Below, piece by piece: positions 35,985 through 43,374 of a DNA stretch of 64,000 bases. The stretch comes from Thalassomonas viridans (GTDB lineage Bacteria; Pseudomonadota; Gammaproteobacteria; Enterobacterales; Alteromonadaceae): the NCBI RefSeq assembly GCF_000948985.2, contig NZ_CP059733.1, positions 5,518,001 to 5,582,000 on the forward strand, in the 5' to 3' direction. The position numbers and the translations under genes are program-made. Under the pieces are notes generated by a model that did no database searches, had not been told where the DNA came from, and saw only the letters and a program-made list of their open reading frames with translations. Numbering within the stretch: the stretch's first letter is position 1; the number at the start of each line of letters is the position of its first letter.

Positions 35985-37034
35985 TCAGGCATTAATCGCC
36001 ATTTTTTGCCAGACTTCTTCAACACTGATAGGCTCAAACTTCTCCTGGCTAAAGGCCTGGCGGCACAAACGGTATATCGCCCTGTTATAGGGCGCTTCGA
36101 CATTAAACTTATCCGCCAGGGCAAGCAAATAACCATTGATGCCCTCCAGTTCATTATCGCTGCGGCCGTTTTGGATAATGTCCTGGGCCATGGAACTGAC
36201 CACCATCTTACGGACATTTTTATTAAACACCTTTCGCGTTAAAAACTGCGGCAGCCTGGCGCTGGCGCTGATAATGAACCAGCTGGGGATATCGCCGACC
36301 TTACACTCTTTATGGCCGGAGGCTTTAACAATTTTGACCCCTTCATAAGTGAGCTGGCTGAGAATTTTCTGAAACAGGGCCGGGTGATCGATTTCCCTGT
36401 ATCCCAGTCCCATCAGGGTAGTAAAAGAATTCGTCAGGTTGATGATCATTTTCGACAGGGCGGCATCCTGAAAATGCCGGCTGGCGATCGCCTCCACCCC
36501 GAGATTAAAAAGCGCCGTGACCCGCTCGACTTCCTCCATCAGGCTATTATCCGGGGTGCCGAAAAGAAAAGGCCCCCTGGCCTGGTAACCCGCCACGCCG
36601 GGTTCATCAAGCCAGGCATTAAAACTGATAATGCCATAGACCACTTTCGGAAAATATTGCGGTAAGATTTGCTGGTTTTCAACGCCATTTTGCAGGCCCA
36701 CCACCAAAATATCTTTCAGGGCCTGCTCGCCGTAGGCATCCAGGATCGCCTGAGATAAACCTTTAAGGCTGTAGTTTTTCACACACAGCAAGATAATATC
36801 CGGTTTGGGGCACTCGTCAAAACCCGCCACGGTTTTTACCCGGGTATGCTCGGCTTGTTCCTTGTGGTGCTGCAAATAGGCAGTCACCCCCCTTTGCTGC
36901 AAGGCTTGCAGAGTTTCCCCCCGATCCAGTACGTACAAATTCCTGAGCCTGGGGGCTAACCAGGCGGCTATGGTCGCGCCGACAGCGCCGGCCCCGACCA
37001 GTAAAATGGTTTGTTGTTTAAATGATGCTGACAT
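35985..37034 (-). CDS. Ketopantoate reductase (PanE/ApbA) family protein
   Basis: NAD(P)H-dependent reductase family; PanE itself reduces 2-dehydropantoate in pantothenate synthesis. The 349-residue protein has the N-terminal Rossmann motif GAGAVG (residues 14-19), ILLCVKNYSL (conserved Lys region), VVGLQNGVEN and a C-terminal helical domain. It is longer than E. coli PanE (about 300). It lies 64 bases after an acetoacetate-decarboxylase-like gene on the same strand, next to a divergent LuxR regulator. It may therefore act on another 2-oxo or beta-oxo acid in a small catabolic or biosynthetic pathway instead of making pantoate. Family confident, substrate not. Confidence 0.82.
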   Translation of the reverse strand: MSASFKQQTILLVGAGAVGATIAAWLAPRLRNLYVLDRGETLQALQQRGVTAYLQHHKEQAEHTRVKTVAGFDECPKPDIILLCVKNYSLKGLSQAILDAYGEQALKDILVVGLQNGVENQQILPQYFPKVVYGIISFNAWLDEPGVAGYQARGPFLFGTPDNSLMEEVERVTALFNLGVEAIASRHFQDAALSKMIINLTNSFTTLMGLGYREIDHPALFQKILSQLTYEGVKIVKASGHKECKVGDIPSWFIISASARLPQFLTRKVFNKNVRKMVVSSMAQDIIQNGRSDNELEGINGYLLALADKFNVEAPYNRAIYRLCRQAFSQEKFEPISVEEVWQKMAINA

Positions 37035-37098
37035 ATGCTCTGTCCTGTTGCTGACAATCTCTCTTTAGTGAATACTTGCACTCATCCCGCGCTCCCTG

Positions 37099-37983
37099 CT
37101 AGTCGGTAAAAGTAAAAGGCGCCCGGTAGTCTTCATTGGGCAAGTCGAAGCAGGCATTCATATGATGGGCATAACGGAACTGGAAAGGCCGGGGTTCTAT
37201 CTTCAGCTTCCTGAGCATGTCGCCATAAGGCCCGGCGCCGATTTGCAGCACACCCGGATCCGAACCGCCGGTTTTCCATAAACGATCCATATATTTGTTG
37301 ACATTAAAGTCCCCCTTGAACTGGGTCGGGCTTTGCAGCAGCTCCTGTCCCAGGCGGGAATACAGGTTAGAGCGCACATCAAAATGGGTCGGCTTACCTT
37401 GTGTCGGCACCGCCAGGGAAAAATAACTATTGCCCAACTCATCCGTGGCCCGGGTCTTGGAGATGCCATCCTCCACCTTTATTTCCACGGTATCCACCAC
37501 CTTAGGCAAGCCCCAGATCTTGTTGCCGCGAATGCGGTTTTCCAGGGAAGTTACCGGCATATGAAAAACGTAATAGCCAAACTTGCTGAACCCGTCCATG
37601 ACCATAGGCAGCACAGGGATATTGATGGCGGGATCCACCATCACAGGTATGGTCATGGCGATTTCATTGTAGGGGGCTATCCCCATCACATTCTGGTATT
37701 CGTAACAGGAAAAGGTCACCAGGGCCCGCCCTCTCGGCATGGCCACAGGCTTCATTTTCGGGTGAGGCAACAGCTGCTGCGCTTGCCGGTAGTCGCAGAG
37801 AAAAACCCCGATGGCGCAGGTCACATTGCCGTAAAAGGTCGGGAACTGATAATCTTTGCTGATGCTTTCATTCAGCTGTAGCGGCTGCTTATTTTTACGC
37901 AGGGTAAATTGCTGGAAAAAGCTGTCGGCAAACAGTTCTTCATTGGCCACCAGCTCGCTGTCCAGGGTGTTATTAGGTTTCAT
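37099..37983 (-). CDS. Acetoacetate decarboxylase family protein
   Basis: 294-residue protein of the acetoacetate decarboxylase fold. The start at 37983 (MKPNNTLDSELVANEE) has GAGGAAC before it; the frame continues upstream but without a better start. Family-like segments are YGNVTCAIGVFLCDY, RGRALVTFSCYEYQNV, and RIRGNKIWGLPKVVDTVEI, the last carrying a Lys in the position where the family places its active-site lysine. I cannot prove decarboxylase activity. The gene is followed by the panE-like gene and lies opposite a LuxR regulator at 38184, which suggests one regulated unit. Confidence 0.75.
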   Translation of the reverse strand: MKPNNTLDSELVANEELFADSFFQQFTLRKNKQPLQLNESISKDYQFPTFYGNVTCAIGVFLCDYRQAQQLLPHPKMKPVAMPRGRALVTFSCYEYQNVMGIAPYNEIAMTIPVMVDPAINIPVLPMVMDGFSKFGYYVFHMPVTSLENRIRGNKIWGLPKVVDTVEIKVEDGISKTRATDELGNSYFSLAVPTQGKPTHFDVRSNLYSRLGQELLQSPTQFKGDFNVNKYMDRLWKTGGSDPGVLQIGAGPYGDMLRKLKIEPRPFQFRYAHHMNACFDLPNEDYRAPFTFTD

Positions 37984-38183
37984 AAAGTTCCTCAAGTGCC
38001 CCCGGCGCCTGTTTTTCCCGGCTTCATGCGAGGCAGTTAAGGTGCGGGGATTAACATCTTTATGGCGCCAGTATCGCCAAAAACACCGGCCGGCAGAATA
38101 GTAGATATAACCTAACCCGGGCATACAAGAAAGTAGCCATCACCCGGCGGAATGTTTATTATCTGACATCAAAAATAATAATA

Positions 38184-39182
38184 ATGCCAGGATCCGCATA
38201 TATGCCCGACTCACGCACACTGGACGAGTTTATCAGCCACTTGTACCGCTCAGCCCCCCGAATCCCCCCGAACCAGTACCGGGAATGGGCGCTGGAACAG
38301 TTAAGCCGGGTCATAGGTTTTGATGCCGCCTTCTGGGGCACGGGCAATGAAGCCAGTATTAATTTTCATTATGTCACCCAGGTCGGCCTGGACAAGCATT
38401 ATGCCAAACGCTTAAAAGCCACCATGGACATCAATCCGATACGGGAAGCGGTGATCAATAACCTGGGTAAGCCGGTGGATATGTCCGAGGTGATCGATGA
38501 TGAGGAGTTTTACCACTCGCCTTTATACCACAAGCTATTCCGCCCTTACGGCATCAAACGTATCCTGGCCTCGGGCCATTTCGACAGCAGCAACGGCCTC
38601 TATACCTTATTAAGCCTGTACCGTTTCAACCGGGAGCATGTTTTTACCGAGCAGGAACGCGAGTTACAGCAGCACCTTATTTTTCATTTGGTATCCGCCC
38701 TGTCCCATGCCTTTTTCCTGCACCTGCGCGTCGGTCATGAATTACAACAAACCTTAGATCAGGCCACCTCCGCCATTTGCGATCGCCAGGGCTGTTTTCA
38801 CGAGGTTCAGCCGCGTTTTGCCGCCCTGCTCAACGAACATTTCCCCAAACGCGGCACTACCTTGCCTTTCCCTTTACCTAAATTGACTGCGGGTGAAAAC
38901 AAAACCATGGAAGTAGGCCAGCTGGCGGTGAGCTTAAAACCCATAGGGGAATTAATAGTGGTCAGCCTGCGCCCGCTGGGGCCGCTGGATCAGCTAAGCA
39001 AACGGGAACAGGAAATCGTCGAGCTGATCTGCAAGGGCTTATCTTTTAAAGAAGTGGCCAAATCCCTTTCCCTGGCGCCTTCCACCGTATCCAACCACCT
39101 CTACCGGGTATATGACAAATTGGGGATTTCCAGCCGTACCGAGCTGGCGCAGCTGGTCAGCGGCCAAAACAACGGGGACTAG
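38184..39182 (+). CDS. LuxR family transcriptional regulator
   Basis: 332-residue DNA-binding protein with a C-terminal LuxR helix-turn-helix (LSKREQEIVELICKGLSFKEVAKSLSLAPSTVSNHLYRVYDKLGI). The N-terminal 250 residues are of unknown type (FDAAFWGTGNE...); they do not look like an autoinducer or receiver domain. The ATG at 38202 (MPDSRTLDEF) is an alternative start. It is divergent from the decarboxylase-like/PanE-like pair and probably controls it. Its TAG stop is part of a CTAG that is the target of the neighbouring insertion sequence. Confidence 0.88.
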   Translation: MPGSAYMPDSRTLDEFISHLYRSAPRIPPNQYREWALEQLSRVIGFDAAFWGTGNEASINFHYVTQVGLDKHYAKRLKATMDINPIREAVINNLGKPVDMSEVIDDEEFYHSPLYHKLFRPYGIKRILASGHFDSSNGLYTLLSLYRFNREHVFTEQERELQQHLIFHLVSALSHAFFLHLRVGHELQQTLDQATSAICDRQGCFHEVQPRFAALLNEHFPKRGTTLPFPLPKLTAGENKTMEVGQLAVSLKPIGELIVVSLRPLGPLDQLSKREQEIVELICKGLSFKEVAKSLSLAPSTVSNHLYRVYDKLGISSRTELAQLVSGQNNGD

Positions 39183-40862
39183 AGGGCCGATCAGTTTAAA
39201 TTATAACCGGCTCGACATTACCCTCAATTCATGATCAAATATAACCAATTTCTGTTTAGTTAATGATTGGATTATGACTAACAATCGCCACTGGGAATGC
39301 CCGGTATCACTGAGTAAAAAAGAAAAGTTAATTTGTAGTAAGCTCAAAAATCACGGAAAACTCTTTGTTTTTCTACGTAATCATCGACACGCTATTTTTA
39401 ACGATGAAATTAATCAACAGCTCATTGCTATGTATGCCGATCACCCTAAAGGTAAACCACCAGTACCTGCAGCACAGCTGGCCATGGCGACGTTGTTACA
39501 AAGTTATGAGCAAAAATCAGATGCAGGAGCGACCCTTGATGCAATGTTTGATATGCGCTGGAAAATGGTACTTAATTGCTTAAGTGATGAGACTGCCCCC
39601 TTTTCCCAGGGAACACTTTGTGATTTCAGACATCGTCTAATCAAACATAATATGGACGTCATATTACTCGAACATACCGTTAATATAGCCAAAGAATTTG
39701 GTGGGTTCGGGCATCAGCAATTACGGATTGCGTTAGATTCTGCACCATTACAAGGTGCTGGTCGCGTTGAAGATACGTTTAATTTAGTTGGGCATGCGCT
39801 TGAATTGCTTATCGACTGTGTTGCTCATATTAAGCAAACCAGTGAAGAAAAAATTATTGCACAAACAAGGGTTAAACTGATCGGAAAAAGCAGTATTAAG
39901 GCCGCACTGGATATTGACTGGTCAGATCCTAACGAAAAGTATGAGGCAATTAATACCTTATTGTTAGATGTTGAGCGACTACAGCAATGGCTTGAGGCCC
40001 AACCTAATGATATTCGTGAACACAAAGCGTTAAAAGAATGCCTGTTATTGCTAGAAACCGTATTGGAACAAAATATTGAGCCTGACCCTGATGGCGGCAG
40101 TCGCATTAAACAAGGCACAGCGGCGGAGCGGCGGATTTCTGTTTCAGACAAAGATATGCGACATGGCCGTAAGTCTAGTTCCCGTACTATCAATGGATTT
40201 AAGCAACATATTGCCGTTGATTTAGAGAGTAAGCTCATTCTTGCTACTTGTGTTCGGCCAGCTAACGAACCAGAGCATAAAGCCAGTAGGTTGCTAAAAC
40301 CTAAAGTCTTAAATTATGGCTCGGTGTCTGAATTAAGCATCGACCGAGGGTATTTAGCCGCCGACTGGACAGTCGAGTTATATCATGAGGGAAAAAACGT
40401 CGTTGCTAAACCTTGGACAGCCCCAGCCGCTCCAGGCAAGTTTAGTAAGAAATCTTTTTCCATAGATTTAGTTGGCTTATCTGTAACATGTCCTAATGAT
40501 ATTGCGGTGCCAATTAAGGGAAAAAAACAAAAACAAGCAAAGTTTCCGGTAAATCAATGCAATGAGTGTATGTATAAATCAAAATGTACTGATGCTCGCA
40601 ATGGTAGAGTGGTATCAATACATGCCAATGAGAGGATGATGCAAGATCTCGCCTATTATGTTGAAACTACACCCGGGCGAGCAGATGCTAGAGAGCGAGT
40701 CAAAGTAGAGCACTCTCTGGCATCTGTTTGCAATCGAAAAGGGCCAAGAGCCAGATACAGAGGGTTACGATTAAATGAATTCGATTTAAATCGGACGGCA
40801 ATGATCACTAATTTGCATATTTCATTAAATCTGGCTGCTTAGTTTTTAAACTATATGGTGCT
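39183..40862 (+). mobile_element. IS1182-family insertion sequence, flanked by CTAG duplications
   Basis: 1680-base element bounded by a CTAG at 39179-39182 and another at 40863-40866. Its ends pair imperfectly: AGGGCCGATCAGTTTAAA (left) against AGCACCATATAGTTTAAA (right, reverse strand), 12 of 18 bases alike. It carries one transposase gene and is A+T-richer than its surroundings. The ends and target duplication are read from the sequence; the family comes from the transposase. Confidence 0.7.
39274..40842 (+). CDS. IS1182-family transposase
   Basis: 522-residue DDE transposase. The N-terminal part has PVPAAQLAMATLLQSYEQKSD and FDMRWKMVL, as in IS1182 members. Catalytic residues are likely Asp in ALDSAPLQGAG, Asp in LSIDRGYLAADW and Glu in KVEHSLASVCNRKGPRARYRG. 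A Cys-rich segment (CNECMYKSKC) lies between them. Full length, with no internal stop, so it is probably active. Note the TTGATTGG-type A+T-rich leader and weak ribosome binding site. Confidence 0.92.
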   Translation: MTNNRHWECPVSLSKKEKLICSKLKNHGKLFVFLRNHRHAIFNDEINQQLIAMYADHPKGKPPVPAAQLAMATLLQSYEQKSDAGATLDAMFDMRWKMVLNCLSDETAPFSQGTLCDFRHRLIKHNMDVILLEHTVNIAKEFGGFGHQQLRIALDSAPLQGAGRVEDTFNLVGHALELLIDCVAHIKQTSEEKIIAQTRVKLIGKSSIKAALDIDWSDPNEKYEAINTLLLDVERLQQWLEAQPNDIREHKALKECLLLLETVLEQNIEPDPDGGSRIKQGTAAERRISVSDKDMRHGRKSSSRTINGFKQHIAVDLESKLILATCVRPANEPEHKASRLLKPKVLNYGSVSELSIDRGYLAADWTVELYHEGKNVVAKPWTAPAAPGKFSKKSFSIDLVGLSVTCPNDIAVPIKGKKQKQAKFPVNQCNECMYKSKCTDARNGRVVSIHANERMMQDLAYYVETTPGRADARERVKVEHSLASVCNRKGPRARYRGLRLNEFDLNRTAMITNLHISLNLAA

Positions 40863-41255
40863 CTAGGCTTTATTCAGGTTGAGCCTGGCCGCCAGCTCGT
40901 CGACTGAGGTTTTAACAAAATCATATTTGTGATAATCCTCATCGACTATCCGGCCGTCGATCTGGACTATATCCAGGTCTATGGTGCGCGGACCGTTTTT
41001 ATTGGCGGTGCGCACCCGCCCCAGCCTGGTTTCGATATCCCGTAAACGGCTTTTTAACTGTACGGCATCAAGCGGGCTCTGGAACGAAAACGCGGTATTG
41101 ATAAAATCTGCCTGCCCGGTAAAACCTACCGCTTTGGTATGCAGCAAAGTGGCGATATCCGCCCGGGCATCCATTTGCCGTATCAGCTCAAAAGCCTGCT
41201 GAACATGTTTTTCCGGGTCTATATTCGAGCCTACCGCCACTATATATAACGGCAT
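40863..41255 (-). CDS. folK: 2-amino-4-hydroxy-6-hydroxymethyldihydropteridine pyrophosphokinase
   Basis: Transfers pyrophosphate from ATP to 6-hydroxymethyl-7,8-dihydropterin in folate synthesis. The 130-residue protein is shorter than the usual 150-160 but has the key parts: VAVGSNIDPEKHVQQAF, FTGQADFINTAFSFQS, and RTANKNGPRTIDLDIVQID, with the conserved R-T-I-D-L-D-I motif. Last gene of folE-folM-folB/X-folK; its start overlaps the previous stop. Its own stop (TAG) lies on the right-hand CTAG of the insertion sequence, which left it intact. Confidence 0.9.
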   Translation of the reverse strand: MPLYIVAVGSNIDPEKHVQQAFELIRQMDARADIATLLHTKAVGFTGQADFINTAFSFQSPLDAVQLKSRLRDIETRLGRVRTANKNGPRTIDLDIVQIDGRIVDEDYHKYDFVKTSVDELAARLNLNKA

Positions 41256-41605
41256 CAGGCAGAGCGCTCTGCGGTGACGGAAACATTTTTGGCATAACGT
41301 AATGCCCCGGGTTTGGCGATTTTCATTTTCGCATGCGACACGCCGTCAAAGGCAAGCACCACTTCCAGCAATATGCCCAGCAAACGCTCTATGGTGTTGT
41401 AGCTGGAGTTTTCCACCACAGATAAGATTTTTTTGTTTATGGTGCGGTAATTCACGCAATCTTCGATATCGTCGGAAAGCATGGCTTTGGCAATATCGAC
41501 CTCAAGCCAGTAGTCAATCAGGATCTTCTGCTTGTGCTCACGCTCTTCTGCGGTGATGCCGAGTATGGTGTAAATTTCTAGTTCTTCAACATATATGGTG
41601 GACAT
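41255..41605 (-). CDS. Dihydroneopterin aldolase / dihydroneopterin triphosphate epimerase family (FolB/FolX)
   Basis: 116-residue tunnelling-fold enzyme of the pterin pathway. The middle (CVNYRTINKKILSVVENSSYNTIERLL) resembles FolX. The C-terminal KIAKPGALRYAKNVSVTAER has the Lys-Pro-Gly-Ala of FolB, whose lysine is catalytic. I therefore leave the choice open. With FolM next to it a FolX role (dihydromonapterin path) is possible; with FolK next to it a FolB role is possible. It overlaps folM by 28 bases. Confidence 0.85.
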   Translation of the reverse strand: MSTIYVEELEIYTILGITAEEREHKQKILIDYWLEVDIAKAMLSDDIEDCVNYRTINKKILSVVENSSYNTIERLLGILLEVVLAFDGVSHAKMKIAKPGALRYAKNVSVTAERSA

Positions 41606-42324
41606 TTTAGATGGCTCCCTCCGTCAATTGCTATGGTTTGTCCGGTGATGGAATGATTAGCCAGTAAAAATTCAATCGCCGAGTATAGATCGTCTAACGG
41701 CACTTTACGCTGTAACAGGTTGATGTCTTCGGGCTCAGGTCCGCCGGCGACGGCATCGATCGCCTCAAGCACGAATCCCGGCGCTATGCCGTTAACCCGG
41801 ATCTTGGGGGCACACTCGATTGCCGCCAGCTCGGTTAAGGTCTCCAGGGCTTTTTTGGCAATAAAATACGCCGATTTACCGGTATAGCGGTGCGCCAGGT
41901 TGGCATCCAGTATATTGATGATCTGACCGGGCTGGCCGGTGCCCAGCTTCATCATTTCCTGGATCAGCAACCAGGGACTGGTGAGATGCACATCCATATG
42001 TGCCCGGATTTGTGCTAAAGAGCTGCCGAACAAAGTCCCCTGCTCAAATATCGAGGCATTGTTGATCAGCAAATCAAGATGCGGCACCCGGCCGTGCAAG
42101 GTTTGAAAGCCCCGGGGCAAGGCTTGCGGCTCCGCCAGGTTGGCCTGCCACATCACCACCTCAACCTGGTGCTGTTCCAGCTCCTTTTTCAACGCCAGCG
42201 CCGCCGTTTCAGACCTGTGGTAGTGCAGGACAATATTATAACCGGCACGGGCAAGGCGCCGGTTAATAAAGGCGCCGATACGCTGCGCGCCGCCGGTAAC
42301 CAGGGCCCAGGAAGACGCGGCCAT
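41578..42324 (-). CDS. folM: Short-chain pteridine reductase, FolM-like
   Basis: 248-residue short-chain dehydrogenase. The nucleotide motif reads TGGAQRIG (residues 10-17), the TGxxxRxG form typical of FolM/PTR1 dihydromonapterin and dihydrofolate reductases in place of the usual TGxxxGxG. The NNAS motif and the Y-x3-K (AYFIAKKA) are present. It is in the pterin operon and starts exactly at the restored folE stop (TAATG), so translational coupling with folE is expected. Confidence 0.85.
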   Translation of the reverse strand: MAASSWALVTGGAQRIGAFINRRLARAGYNIVLHYHRSETAALALKKELEQHQVEVVMWQANLAEPQALPRGFQTLHGRVPHLDLLINNASIFEQGTLFGSSLAQIRAHMDVHLTSPWLLIQEMMKLGTGQPGQIINILDANLAHRYTGKSAYFIAKKALETLTELAAIECAPKIRVNGIAPGFVLEAIDAVAGGPEPEDINLLQRKVPLDDLYSAIEFLLANHSITGQTIAIDGGSHLKCPPYMLKN

Positions 42325-42928
42325 TATGGTTTAATCAGCTGTAAAAATTCGGCCCGGGTGTCTTTGTCTTTCATAAAAGAGCCCAGCATGCAGGAGGTTT
42401 TCATTTCGGAGTTTTGTTTTTCTACCCCGCGCATCCGCATACATAAATGGGAAGCTTCCACCACGACCCGACCCCTTTAGCCCCGGTGACTCCCATAATG
42501 GCATGGGCGATTTCCTGGGTAAGGTTTTCCTGGATCTGCAGGCGGCGGGCATACATATCAACGATACGCGCCAGCTTGGAAAGTCCTAAAACCTTGCCGT
42601 CCGGGATATAACCTATATGGCAGCGGCCGGTAAAGGGCAACATGTGGTGCTCGCACAGGGAATACAGTTCGATATTGTCCACCAGCACCATGGAGTCGCA
42701 ATCTGAGCTGAACAAAGCGCCGTTGATCACTGTGTCTAAGTCCTGCTCGTACCCCCGGGTCAGGTACTTCAGGGCTTTTGCCGCCCGGCTCGGGGTATCC
42801 ACCAGGCCTTCACGTCCGGGATCTTCGCCGATTGCGGTAATGATGTTCTTAAATTCCTGTTCCATTGGCTGTTCAGGCTGCAGGTTTGCATCAGCCTCGC
42901 TGACAACAGCTTTTAATTGTTGGTCCAT
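42324..42928 (-). pseudogene. folE: GTP cyclohydrolase I, frameshifted
   Basis: Would convert GTP to dihydroneopterin triphosphate, the first pterin step. It has [39 protein letters not shown] (zinc Cys and His) and [22 protein letters not shown]. As read, the frame shifts after VTGAKGV (about 42466-42470) and stops at 42422, giving 168 residues. In the other frame the true end continues ([21 protein letters not shown]...AEFLQLIKP) to a TAA at 42324-42326. One missing base (homologues read GTC GCG GTC where this has GTC GG GTC) explains it. The lost part holds the third zinc Cys, so the protein as read would be inactive. A sequencing error or a real mutation. Confidence 0.85.
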
Positions 42929-43374
42929 TTTATTTGCTTATTCCTTTGATTTTTCACCATGATACGGCAATTGTCGCAGCGGTTCAAAGCTGACGGGAGA
43001 TTATTTTGCTTTAACAACAGTTTATGGCCAGCGCAAGCTGGCGCCCCCTGACCAGCACAGGTTTCCTCCTGTTTTAACCTTAAATATCAAACATTAACAT
43101 CTGAGTCCTGGACCGGGGATAACCCCGGCCCATAAAAGCAGTTAGGCCATTTTTACCATAGACCGACGATATTTTGATCAACTATCTTGTGCCGGTGACG
43201 ATGTTGTCACTATTGACGAAAAAAACGATAAGTAACCGGCAAGACACTGAATGTTCCCGCTTTGTCCGCTAGCGACAAACAAAATAAAAACAAAAGAAAT
43301 CCCGGGGAACATGTGGCAGGGATGCGGTGCAGGCCGGTTTGTCGTTGGAGTCAGGTTACAAAGGAATAGCAACT
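42929..43374. other. Divergent intergenic region between folE and the ceramidase gene
   Basis: 446 bases without a supportable gene; short frames are shadows. It should hold the folE promoter (minus) and the ceramidase promoter (plus). A small dyad GTGACGATGTTGTCAC lies near 43195-43210. I see no other clear structure. Confidence 0.4.
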
